9,157 nt of DNA, taken from NCBI GenBank assembly GCA_028281215.1, contig JANQKH010000749.1, forward strand, positions 1-9,157, written 5' to 3'. The stretch comes from Phycisphaeraceae bacterium (lineage in GTDB: Bacteria > Planctomycetota > Phycisphaerae > Phycisphaerales > Phycisphaeraceae). The notes beneath the pieces were generated by a model. That model ran no database searches and was not told the origin of the DNA. It was given only the letters and a program-made list of their open reading frames with translations. The translations under genes were made by a program, and so were the position numbers. Every line of letters starts with the position of its first letter. Position 1 is the first letter of the stretch. Shown here piece after piece: positions 1-6,840 of the stretch.

Positions 1-536
1 TCGACGAGGACGCGAACCTGGACGCCGGCGTCGGCCTTGCGGATGAGTCGGTCGCGTAAGCGTTTGCCGGCTTCGTCGGGTTGAATGATGTAGAACTCGA
101 CGTGGATGTGATCTTCAGCGGCTTCAATAGCTTCGATCATGCTGCGGTAAGCCTGCGTGGCGTTGACGAGCATGGCCGCCCGATTGCCGCCGCTGGCTGG
201 CGTCGAAGCGACATTGTCCCCGAGGCGGAGCATGGCTTCTGTGCGAGGCTGGACGGGCGGCTCGCCGGTGTCGGCGAGCTTCTTGCCGATCTGATGCTTA
301 TCGAGAATTGACCCGACCCTCGCCTCGAAAGCATGAGATTGCTTGACCAACCGATCGGCGCGGACGGTGCCGATCAAAAGGTAGAGGAAGACACCGATGA
401 CGGGCAACAGGATCAGCGCCCAAATCCAGGCGAGCGTGGCCGACGGGTGCCGCCGCTCTTCCAGCAGGACGCTGAGAATAACCGCCGTGTGCAAACCGAT
501 CACGGCGAAGCTGATGAGGAACTCTGCGATTGGCAC
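1..536 (-). CDS. Cardiolipin synthase-type phospholipase D protein, N-terminal part (runs off window)
   Basis: Probable cardiolipin synthase of the phospholipase D superfamily, which joins phosphatidyl groups to make the anionic membrane lipid cardiolipin. Only the first 178 codons are in the window. Residues 4-25 and 35-57 are hydrophobic (LLPVIGVFLYLLIG in the second), matching the PLDc_N two-helix membrane anchor found at the start of bacterial Cls proteins. A charged linker follows, then the start of the first PLD domain at about 117-178 (GNRAAMLVNATQAYRSMIEA, then HIHVEFYIIQPDEAGKRLRD and GVQVRVLV). Both catalytic HKD motifs would lie beyond the window edge, so activity cannot be judged. 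The frame is closed upstream by TAG at 546-548 and the only usable start is GTG at 536; no Shine-Dalgarno sequence precedes it. It begins 87 nt after the MscS stop on the same strand. Related PLD-family transferases share this N-terminal layout, so the exact substrate is inferred. Confidence 0.85.
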   Translation of the reverse strand, partial: MPIAEFLISFAVIGLHTAVILSVLLEERRHPSATLAWIWALILLPVIGVFLYLLIGTVRADRLVKQSHAFEARVGSILDKHQIGKKLADTGEPPVQPRTEAMLRLGDNVASTPASGGNRAAMLVNATQAYRSMIEAIEAAEDHIHVEFYIIQPDEAGKRLRDRLIRKADAGVQVRVLV

Positions 537-542
537 GACACA

Positions 543-571
543 AAACTATCAGGCGGCGAATCGAATGGCAA
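543..571 (-). promoter_or_regulatory. Weak candidate promoter abutting the cardiolipin synthase GTG
   Basis: On the minus strand TTGCCA (566-571, five of six matches to the -35 consensus) is followed after 17 nt by TAGTTT (543-548, only three of six matches to the -10 consensus). If used, transcription would begin at or next to the GTG at 536, giving a leaderless mRNA. That would fit the missing Shine-Dalgarno sequence. The poor -10 makes this speculative; read-through from the MscS gene is the alternative. Confidence 0.2.
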
Positions 572-623
572 TCACATCATGACGATGCGACAGAGATTCA
601 CCTTGCGAAACAGTTCGGCGAGA

Positions 624-2126
624 TCATGCAGGCTTTGCCGCAACCTGATGCATGTGCACATCCTGTTGCGGATACGGAATGGATATGCCGGCCTCGTCGA
701 ACGCTTCCTTGACCATGCGCGTGATATCCCAATAGACGGTCCAGTAGTCGCTCGTCTTAACCCAAGGCCGACAGACGAAGTTAACCGAGGAGTCCGCCAG
801 CTCGTGCACCTTGATGACCGGCTCGGGATCGTCGAGGGTCAATTCATGGGCGGCGACCACGCGCTGCATGATCTCGATGGCCTGTCCCATGTCATCGTCG
901 TAACCGATGCCGAAGACGAGGTCGACCCGCCGCGTCGTGCTGCCGGTCACGTTGGTGATCACGTTGCCCCAAATGCTGTTGTTGGGCACGATGACCAGTT
1001 GATTGTCCGGCGTGGTCATGGTGGTGGAGACGAGGGTGAGGCGTTTGACCGTGCCCTTGACGCCGCCGGCATCGATGAAGTCACCGACATCGAACGGCCG
1101 GTACAGGAGGATCATCACGCCCGATGCGAAGTTGCCAAGCGTTTCCTGCAAGGCGAAGGCGACGACGAAACCAATGGCGCCAATGGCAGCGAGCATGGGG
1201 CCGATGTCGAGTTCCAGCATCGACAACGCCACGATGAACCCGACGATGAAGATCACTTTACGCACAATGCCGACAACGAACTCACGCAGCAAGGTGGAGA
1301 GCCGCTTGGTGCGATTGACCGCCTTCTCCACAATTCTGCCGATGATTCTGGCGATAATCCACGACGCCAGCACCACCAACAGGAAGAAGACGATGTTCTT
1401 GCCCCATCGCATGCCGCCCTCTTCGGAGGTCAGCCAGCCCTTGATGGAAATCCAGAAGGAACTGGCGTCGCTGACATCGATTCCCGTTCCCGCCACGGCG
1501 GTGATGTATTTGTCGTAGGCTTCGGTTTCACCACCCTTGTCCGCAAAAGCGCTGAGCACGACGCGCGTGCGATCGATGAGTTTGGCCTGCTGATCACGAA
1601 GGTCGTTGATGTTCTCCAGCAGTTCGACCTTTTCGTTCTCTTTTTCATTGGCCTCGGCTTCGGCTTTCTGTTTTTCAACTTCGGCCTGCTTCTTGGTGTC
1701 ATCCGCCTTTTGCTTGGCGTCGCTGTTGCCGTCTTTGTCGGCGCTGTCCTTTGCGTCAGGCGATTTTGCTACGTCATCTTTCGTTGCGGCATCGCTGTTC
1801 TTGGCGTCGTCGTCCGCCTTGGCGGCCTTGTCCTCAGCCTTGTCGGCTTTCTCCTCCGCCTGCTTGATCTGCTCCTTCTTTTCCTTCACGCCCAGTTCCG
1901 CGTTGGCAATCTGGTGGGCTTTGTCCTTGGGCAACGCCACCCAACCATCCACCTCGACCTTCAACTCATCCTTGGTCAGCGGGCGAAGCATGATCTTCAG
2001 CCGATCGACGCCCACCGACGGATCGGACGTGGTGACAGGAAGGCTTTCCGCGCGAGCGAGCGGAATCGCCAGAAAGAACGCAATCAAAGCTGTAACCCAA
2101 CCATTCACACTTACTCTGTCAGACAT
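624..2126 (-). CDS. MscS-family mechanosensitive ion channel with signal peptide and charged coiled-coil N-terminal region
   Basis: Small-conductance mechanosensitive channel, opening under membrane tension to release solutes on hypo-osmotic shock; 500 aa. A signal peptide covers residues 1-26 (hydrophobic core VTALIAFFLAIPLARA). Residues 40-80 contain an LRPLTKDELKVEVDGW segment of a type I recognise from other channels of this kind. Residues 80-195 are an Ala/Lys/Glu/Asp-rich coiled coil with a low-complexity Asp/Lys core (about 100-160). Transmembrane helices lie near 243-263, 286-306 and 311-341; the last is the pore helix with the typical LQETLGNFASGVMILLYRPF pattern. The beta domain follows (VGDFIDAGGVKGTV, then TTPDNQLVIVPNNSI), and the C-terminal end is ISIPYPQQDVHMH, like that of E. 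coli MscS. The start at 2126 is preferred over an in-frame ATG at 2162 because GGAGG lies 5 nt upstream and the signal peptide then begins properly. E. coli MscS is 286 aa; the excess is the periplasmic N-terminal region. Confidence 0.93.
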   Translation of the reverse strand: MSDRVSVNGWVTALIAFFLAIPLARAESLPVTTSDPSVGVDRLKIMLRPLTKDELKVEVDGWVALPKDKAHQIANAELGVKEKKEQIKQAEEKADKAEDKAAKADDDAKNSDAATKDDVAKSPDAKDSADKDGNSDAKQKADDTKKQAEVEKQKAEAEANEKENEKVELLENINDLRDQQAKLIDRTRVVLSAFADKGGETEAYDKYITAVAGTGIDVSDASSFWISIKGWLTSEEGGMRWGKNIVFFLLVVLASWIIARIIGRIVEKAVNRTKRLSTLLREFVVGIVRKVIFIVGFIVALSMLELDIGPMLAAIGAIGFVVAFALQETLGNFASGVMILLYRPFDVGDFIDAGGVKGTVKRLTLVSTTMTTPDNQLVIVPNNSIWGNVITNVTGSTTRRVDLVFGIGYDDDMGQAIEIMQRVVAAHELTLDDPEPVIKVHELADSSVNFVCRPWVKTSDYWTVYWDITRMVKEAFDEAGISIPYPQQDVHMHQVAAKPA

Positions 2127-2131
2127 GACAA

Positions 2132-2136
2132 CCTCC
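2132..2136 (-). promoter_or_regulatory. Shine-Dalgarno that fixes the MscS start
   Basis: GGAGG stands 5 nt before the ATG at 2126. The upstream in-frame ATG at 2162 has no comparable site, and using it would put 12 polar residues ahead of the signal peptide. Confidence 0.8.
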
Positions 2137-2270
2137 AAATGAACGCTTGTCGACTTAGTCACAATGCAGAATTCTCGCCACCCGGGACGGTGATCAACAT
2201 AGGTAATATTGCCGATTCCATCCAGTCAAACTCCCGACAGTGGAAAGGGCATGTGATTTGGCGGTTGACG

Positions 2271-3683
2271 CTACGCAAAGATGTCGCTGACAACGTGACC
2301 GTAAACATCGGTGAGGCGGAAGTCGCGGCCGGCGTAGCGATAGGTCAGACGTTCATGATCCAGACCGAGCAGGTGCAGCACCGTTGCGTGAAGGTCATGC
2401 ATGTGGACACGGTTTTCACGGGCGTAGTAGCCGTACTCGTCGGTGTTGCCGTAGGCGAAACCCGCCTTGACACCGCCGCCGGCGAGCCACATCGTGAATC
2501 CCTGCGGGTTGTGATCGCGCCCATTGCTGCCCTGAACAATCGGCGTGCGACCGAACTCACCGCCCCAAATCACCAGTGTGTCGTCGAGCATGCCGCGCTG
2601 TTTCAGGTCGGCGAGTAGACCGGCGACCGGATAGTCGGTGAAGCCCGCATTTTTCTGGTGACCGCTCTTGAGGTTGCCGTGCTGATCCCAGACGTTGCCG
2701 GTGGAAACCTGAATGTAGCGAACGCCCGCCTCGGCGAAGCGTCGGGCGAGCAGGCATTGCCGGCCGAAATTATCCATGTTGCCGTCTTTGTTGCCGACGC
2801 CGTAGAGTTCCTTGATGTGTTTCGGCTCGGCATCCAGGTTCATGACTTCCGGCGCGACGCGTTGCATTCTGAATGCGAGTTCAAATGATTCGATCGCGCC
2901 TTCGATGTTTTCATCACGCTCAGCGCGCACCAGGTGGTCACGGTTGATCGCTTGCAGCAATTCGATTTGTTTGCGTTGCTCGTTCTGGGTCATGCCCTTG
3001 CTGTTGAGGTTGTCGATGCTACCGCTGCCCAGTTTGCCGGACGAACCGATGGCGGTCGCCTGATGGGCGGCAGGGAGAAACGCCGAACCGTAGTTACGCG
3101 GGCCGCCGTGGCCGGCGGGCGGACTGATCGAGATGAAGGAAGGCAGGTCGCGGTTTTCAGTTCCCAATCCGTAGCTGATCCATGCGCCGACGCTTGGTCG
3201 CACGAGGCTGTCCGTGCCGGTGTGCAGCATGCTCACCGCCTGACCGTGCGACTGCCCCTTCGAGTGCAGCGACCGGACGATACAAAGGTCGTCAATGTGC
3301 TTAGCGACATGTGGGAACAGTTCGCTGCACCAGAGTCCGGATTCGCCATGCTGCTTGAACTTCCAAGGCGACTTCATAAGTTTAGTTTTGGCACTGATGT
3401 TGGCGGCCGCCTTGAACGGCAGCGTTTTGCCGTCGTCGATCTGCAATTTCGGTTTGTAGTCAAACGTATCCACGTGACTTGGTCCGCCATGCATAAACAG
3501 CATGATGACGCGTTTGGCACGAGGCGGAACGTGCGGCTTGCGCGGTGCCAGAGGGTTCAGCTTTTCCTTGGATTGCCTGGCGGCATCGGCGGCGGTGCCG
3601 GCAAACGCGAGGTAGGCGAAACCAGCGCCCGCGGATTGCAAAGCCGCACGCCGGGAAATCGGTTGGATCAGGTTTTCTGTCAT
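2271..3683 (-). CDS. DUF1501 family protein, Tat-exported
   Basis: DUF1501 protein, 470 aa, full length. The family belongs to the alkaline phosphatase/sulfatase-like fold superfamily; its reaction is not established. The N-terminus is a twin-arginine signal: PISRRAALQSAGAGFAYLAF at 8-27, cleavage probably near AADAA at 31-35. It shows the family's early block VIMLFMHGGPSHVDTFDYKP (59-78), an AWISYGLGTENRDLPSF stretch (167-183), RYIQVSTGNVWDQHG (322-336), and the late blocks WGGEFGRTP (373-381) and GRDHNPQGFTMWLAGGGVKAG (388-408). Asp and His in these blocks are candidate metal ligands. The ATG at 3683 is supported by AAGGTG about 7 nt upstream (3691-3697). It starts 50 nt after the DUF1549/DUF1553 gene stop on the same strand, the usual genomic pairing for these families, so they are probably co-transcribed and act together outside the cytoplasm. 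No clear terminator follows it; 144 nt separate its stop from the MscS start. Confidence 0.93.
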   Translation of the reverse strand: MTENLIQPISRRAALQSAGAGFAYLAFAGTAADAARQSKEKLNPLAPRKPHVPPRAKRVIMLFMHGGPSHVDTFDYKPKLQIDDGKTLPFKAAANISAKTKLMKSPWKFKQHGESGLWCSELFPHVAKHIDDLCIVRSLHSKGQSHGQAVSMLHTGTDSLVRPSVGAWISYGLGTENRDLPSFISISPPAGHGGPRNYGSAFLPAAHQATAIGSSGKLGSGSIDNLNSKGMTQNEQRKQIELLQAINRDHLVRAERDENIEGAIESFELAFRMQRVAPEVMNLDAEPKHIKELYGVGNKDGNMDNFGRQCLLARRFAEAGVRYIQVSTGNVWDQHGNLKSGHQKNAGFTDYPVAGLLADLKQRGMLDDTLVIWGGEFGRTPIVQGSNGRDHNPQGFTMWLAGGGVKAGFAYGNTDEYGYYARENRVHMHDLHATVLHLLGLDHERLTYRYAGRDFRLTDVYGHVVSDIFA

Positions 3684-3733
3684 GTTGCTGCACCTTCGAC
3701 GATATCACTCGAACACGTCAACGCATACCATTA

Positions 3734-6676
3734 TCAATCCAACATTCGAAACTCGGTGGAAGCGAACAACGTCTGCACGAACTGGCTCCAAGCCTGGACA
3801 GTCCGCTTCTCAGTCTCAACCCCCTCCGCCAACTTGCCGGCGGCAACGTGATCGCTGACGAATGCCAACACCCGCTGCGTTTCGTCGGCGTTCGCTTGGC
3901 GCGACAACACGAGCTGATACGCAAGATCAACACGCTGCTCGTCATTCAACTTGTCTTTCTTCAACAGTTGCTCCGCCGTCTTCCCAGCCGCCTGCTTGAC
4001 GAAGGAGTTATTCAACAACAACAGCGCCTGCGCCGGCACTGTGGTCACCGGCCGCTTGCCGACAACCATATCCCGATCAGCAAAGTCGAACACAAGGAGA
4101 ATCGAAGGCATGAAATTTCGGATCAGGGGCAGGTAGATGCTTCGCGTCCCTTTGGCGCCGCTGGTCAAACCGGAACTGCTTTGGTTGTTGTTGTCCACGG
4201 CAATGTATTTCAGATGTGCGACGACGGATTCCACTGGCTTTTCTTCCAGTTGGCCGCTGACGGCAAGCAAGGCGTCGCGGATTTCCTCAGCCGACAACCG
4301 ACGCCGATTGGCGCGCCAAAGGAGCCGATTGTCCGGATTGGCCATGAACGCATTTTCGCGATGCTGAACCGCCATCTGGTAGGTGTTGCTGAGCATGATG
4401 CGCCGGATGAGTTTCTTCGTCGACCAACCCTGTTCCATGAATTCGACGGCAAGCGTGTTGAGCAACTGCGGATGCGACGGGCGGTCGCCAAGCGTACCGA
4501 AGTTGTCCATGGTGCGAACAATGCCCTCGCCGAGCAGATGCATCCAAATGCGATTGACCATGACACGTGCGGTCAGCGGGTTTTCACGAGAGGTGATCCA
4601 GCCGGCGAGTTCAACGCGACCAGACTGTTCACGTTTGGCCACAACGGGCCGTTCTCCATCTTTTCCGAGCACAGCGAGAAAACCTCGTGCGATCTTGTCA
4701 CCTCTACTGGAATGCACACCGCGCACGCGGAACGCGCAGTCGTCCACCTTTTCACGATCCTGCACGCCGAGTGCCGTGGGCGCGGGTTTGGGCGCGTTCT
4801 TTTTCAACGCGGCAAGTTCGGCCTCATCGTTCTTAAGTTGTTTTTCCAAGGCGGCGAGCTTGGATTGAAGTTCCTCGCCCCCTTGATTCTTGACGGGTTT
4901 TTCGACCGCAGGCTTCTTCTTCAAATCCTCAACCGGGATGAACTGTGCGCCGTCGGCGAGCACGAAATTCGTGGTGCCTTCGGTCGAGATGCGAACCCAT
5001 CCGGCGCTGCCCTTGTCAAACCTGAAGCGCCCGATCGGTTTCCACAGTTGATCAATGGGCGGCATTTTCGTCTGATCGAGATAGAGTTTGTGTTCGCCGT
5101 CAGCGGCGTTAATGGTGACCGGCACTTTCGCGTCACGACCGGTCGAGGCGGCGAACGACAACCGCACTTCGTATTCGCCCGCCTTGGGCAGTTTTGGCGT
5201 CCAGGTCACCGATTTCTTGCCCTTGTCCAGTTTCTCGTCGTGAATGTATCCTTGGCCGATGTACCGGTTGACGTGCGTTGACTTTTTCCACTTCCCGACG
5301 AGCTTCGCCTGCGCGTCGTCGACCACCACGCCATTCAGTTTCATTTTGGCCTTGGGCATCTGCCCTTTCTTGATCGTGTCGATGTCTTTCTTCAGCTTCT
5401 TGATGCGGCTGGTGATCTCGGCGGTGGTTTTTTTGTAGGCGTCGAGGGAGGCGGCGTGTTCCGGATCGATTGGCAGAGCGGGATTGATGAACGCCGACAC
5501 ATATTGCTGGCTTTCCCCCTTGATGGTCACCGTGCTTTGGAAAATACCCGCCAGCGCGTAGTAGTCGCTTTGTAGAATGGGATCGAACTTGTGGTCATGA
5601 CAGCGAGCACATCCAAGCGTCATGCCCATGAACACCTTGCCAACGCTATCAATCTGTTCATCGGTGATATCGAGTTGTAGTTTTTCCTTGTCGCGTTCGG
5701 ACAACATCTTCGTGCCAAGCGCGAGGAACCCGGTGGCGATCAGGTTTTCCGTTCGTTGATCGTCGTGAAGGTACGGCAACAGGTCACCGGCAATCTGCTG
5801 GTGAATGAACAAGTCGTACGGCTTATCACGATTGAACGCGTCGATGACATAGTTGCGGTAGCGCCATGCGTTGTAGAACGTGGCGTTGAAGTCACCGCCG
5901 TTGGTATCGGCGTAGCGCGCCAGGTCCAGCCAGTGTTGTGCCCATCGTTCACCGAAGCGCGGCGAATTGAGCAGCCGATCAACCACTTTTTCAAAGGCGT
6001 CAGCCGAGTCGTCGACGAGGAAGGCGTTGATTTCGTCAACGGTGGGCGGCATGCCGGTCAGATCGAACGTTGCGCGGCGAATGAGCGTGCGTTTGTCGGC
6101 ACGGTTGGCCGGCGCCAGCTTGTTCGCTTCAAGCTTGGCGAGAATGAAGGCATCGATCGGGTCGCGCACCCAACTGGTGTTCTTCACCTTCGGCGCCGGA
6201 CGTTTCATGGCTGGCTGAAAGGACCAGAATTGACTTTCCTTTTTGAGATCGACCACGCGTTGGGTTGGCGCGGGCGCCGGGCCATCGTCGCCGCCGGGGA
6301 AAAACGCGCCTTGTTTGATCCACTGCCGAAAGTCGTTGATTACCGGTTCCGGCAGTTTCTTTTTGGGCGGCATCTGAAGAAATTCATCTTCGTAGGTCAA
6401 TGCCGTGATGAACAGACTTTTGTCCGGGTTACCGGGCACGATGGCGGCTCCGGAATCACCGCCTGTGGTCAGGCCCTTGAGCGAGTCGACGAATAAGCCG
6501 CCCTTCAATCGCTTGGCGTCTTTGGAATGGCAGGAATAGCATTGCTGAACCAGCACGGGACGAATTTTCTTTTCGAAGAATTCGACGTCCGCGCTGGAAG
6601 GCTGGGCCGCTCGACTGCGCGCTACGGGAACAGCAACCACCACGGTCAACAACCAGATTGGAATCATCCGAAGCAT
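3734..6676 (-). CDS. PSCyt1 / DUF1549 / DUF1553 protein with inserted golvesin-like domain
   Basis: Large exported planctomycete cytochrome-motif protein, 980 aa, function unproven. A Sec-type signal peptide covers residues 1-24 (IPIWLLTVVVAVPVA core). PSCyt1 region at about 31-130: CYSCH at 46-50 is a c-type haem attachment motif, and MPP at 102-104 followed by the WIKQGAFFPG segment supplies a plausible distal Met ligand. DUF1549 at about 148-380 contains FDLTGMPPT (204-212), RFGERWAQHWLDLARYADTN (240-259) and a second haem-type motif CARCHDHKFDP (356-366). A short coiled coil (411-437) leads to a beta-rich region at about 471-582 resembling the golvesin/xanthan lyase CBD-like domain (GQGYIHD, PKAGEYEVRLSF, VLADGAQFIPV). 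A second coiled coil (601-626) follows, then DUF1553 at about 687-975 (NPLTARVMVNRIW, DNFGTLGDRPSHPQLL, RPVTTVPAQALLLLNN). The ATG at 6676 has AAGGAAG just upstream. It is first in a two-gene unit with DUF1501 and has its own promoter. Electron transfer or carbohydrate-linked roles are inference. Confidence 0.93.
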   Translation of the reverse strand: MLRMIPIWLLTVVVAVPVARSRAAQPSSADVEFFEKKIRPVLVQQCYSCHSKDAKRLKGGLFVDSLKGLTTGGDSGAAIVPGNPDKSLFITALTYEDEFLQMPPKKKLPEPVINDFRQWIKQGAFFPGGDDGPAPAPTQRVVDLKKESQFWSFQPAMKRPAPKVKNTSWVRDPIDAFILAKLEANKLAPANRADKRTLIRRATFDLTGMPPTVDEINAFLVDDSADAFEKVVDRLLNSPRFGERWAQHWLDLARYADTNGGDFNATFYNAWRYRNYVIDAFNRDKPYDLFIHQQIAGDLLPYLHDDQRTENLIATGFLALGTKMLSERDKEKLQLDITDEQIDSVGKVFMGMTLGCARCHDHKFDPILQSDYYALAGIFQSTVTIKGESQQYVSAFINPALPIDPEHAASLDAYKKTTAEITSRIKKLKKDIDTIKKGQMPKAKMKLNGVVVDDAQAKLVGKWKKSTHVNRYIGQGYIHDEKLDKGKKSVTWTPKLPKAGEYEVRLSFAASTGRDAKVPVTINAADGEHKLYLDQTKMPPIDQLWKPIGRFRFDKGSAGWVRISTEGTTNFVLADGAQFIPVEDLKKKPAVEKPVKNQGGEELQSKLAALEKQLKNDEAELAALKKNAPKPAPTALGVQDREKVDDCAFRVRGVHSSRGDKIARGFLAVLGKDGERPVVAKREQSGRVELAGWITSRENPLTARVMVNRIWMHLLGEGIVRTMDNFGTLGDRPSHPQLLNTLAVEFMEQGWSTKKLIRRIMLSNTYQMAVQHRENAFMANPDNRLLWRANRRRLSAEEIRDALLAVSGQLEEKPVESVVAHLKYIAVDNNNQSSSGLTSGAKGTRSIYLPLIRNFMPSILLVFDFADRDMVVGKRPVTTVPAQALLLLNNSFVKQAAGKTAEQLLKKDKLNDEQRVDLAYQLVLSRQANADETQRVLAFVSDHVAAGKLAEGVETEKRTVQAWSQFVQTLFASTEFRMLD

Positions 6677-6694
6677 GCGGCTTCCTTATATGTC

Positions 6695-6720
6695 AAACCC
6701 CGGCGTTTGGACCGGGGTCT
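6695..6720 (-). other. GC-rich hairpin in the leader of the DUF1549/DUF1553 gene
   Basis: Arms at 6712-6720 and 6695-6703 form a 9-bp stem (core ACCCCGG/CCGGGGT, one G-U pair, closing A-U) with an 8-nt loop. It lies about 7 nt upstream of the AAGGAAG ribosome binding site and 18 nt before the ATG, inside the predicted transcript. It has no following T-tract, so it is not a terminator. It could stabilise the mRNA 5' end or modulate translation; no role is demonstrated. Confidence 0.5.
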
Positions 6721-6745
6721 ACTGGGCGTTGAATTCCACGCAACT

Positions 6746-6774
6746 ATTATAAGTATCGGCCCAGCAATCGACAA
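6746..6774 (-). promoter_or_regulatory. Sigma-70-type promoter for the DUF1549-DUF1501 unit
   Basis: Minus-strand TTGTCG (6769-6774, four of six consensus matches), exactly 17 nt, then a perfect TATAAT (6746-6751). Transcription would begin near 6739, leaving a leader of about 60 nt before the ATG at 6676. The -35 overlaps the T-tract of the terminator of the preceding ribosomal operon, which separates the two transcription units within a few bases. Confidence 0.65.
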
Positions 6775-6804
6775 AAAACAGGCCGACCCGTTTGGGCCGG
6801 CCTG
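6773..6804 (-). terminator. Rho-independent terminator of the rpsK-rpoA-rplQ operon
   Basis: Arms CAGGCCGGCCC (6794-6804) and GGGTCGGCCTG (6779-6789) give an 11-bp stem with one G-U pair and a 4-nt AAAC loop, followed at once by six T (6773-6778). It begins 36 nt after the rplQ stop codon. This is a canonical intrinsic terminator and marks the end of the ribosomal operon. Confidence 0.93.
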
Positions 6805-6840
6805 CGTGGTTAAACTGCAAGGATTGAGCGGAAAGAAGAT

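Noticed and set aside
2160..2162. Upstream ATG as the MscS start
   Set aside because: No Shine-Dalgarno sequence stands before it and it would displace the signal peptide; the ATG at 2126 has GGAGG at 5 nt.
2203..2229. Candidate promoter ahead of the MscS gene (TTGACT, then TATTAC)
   Set aside because: The -35 is good but the spacer is only 15 nt and the -10 is weak. I cannot support it, although a separate promoter in this 144-nt gap is plausible.
333..2618. A 761-codon open frame on the plus strand
   Set aside because: It lies antisense to the MscS gene and the 3' part of the DUF1501 gene. The product is low-complexity without recognisable domains, and the opposite strand encodes well-conserved proteins with signal peptides and ribosome binding sites. 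It is a base-composition shadow.
3545..5281. A 578-codon open frame on the plus strand
   Set aside because: Antisense to the DUF1549/DUF1553 gene and the start of the DUF1501 gene; no recognisable motif, and the opposite strand is clearly coding.
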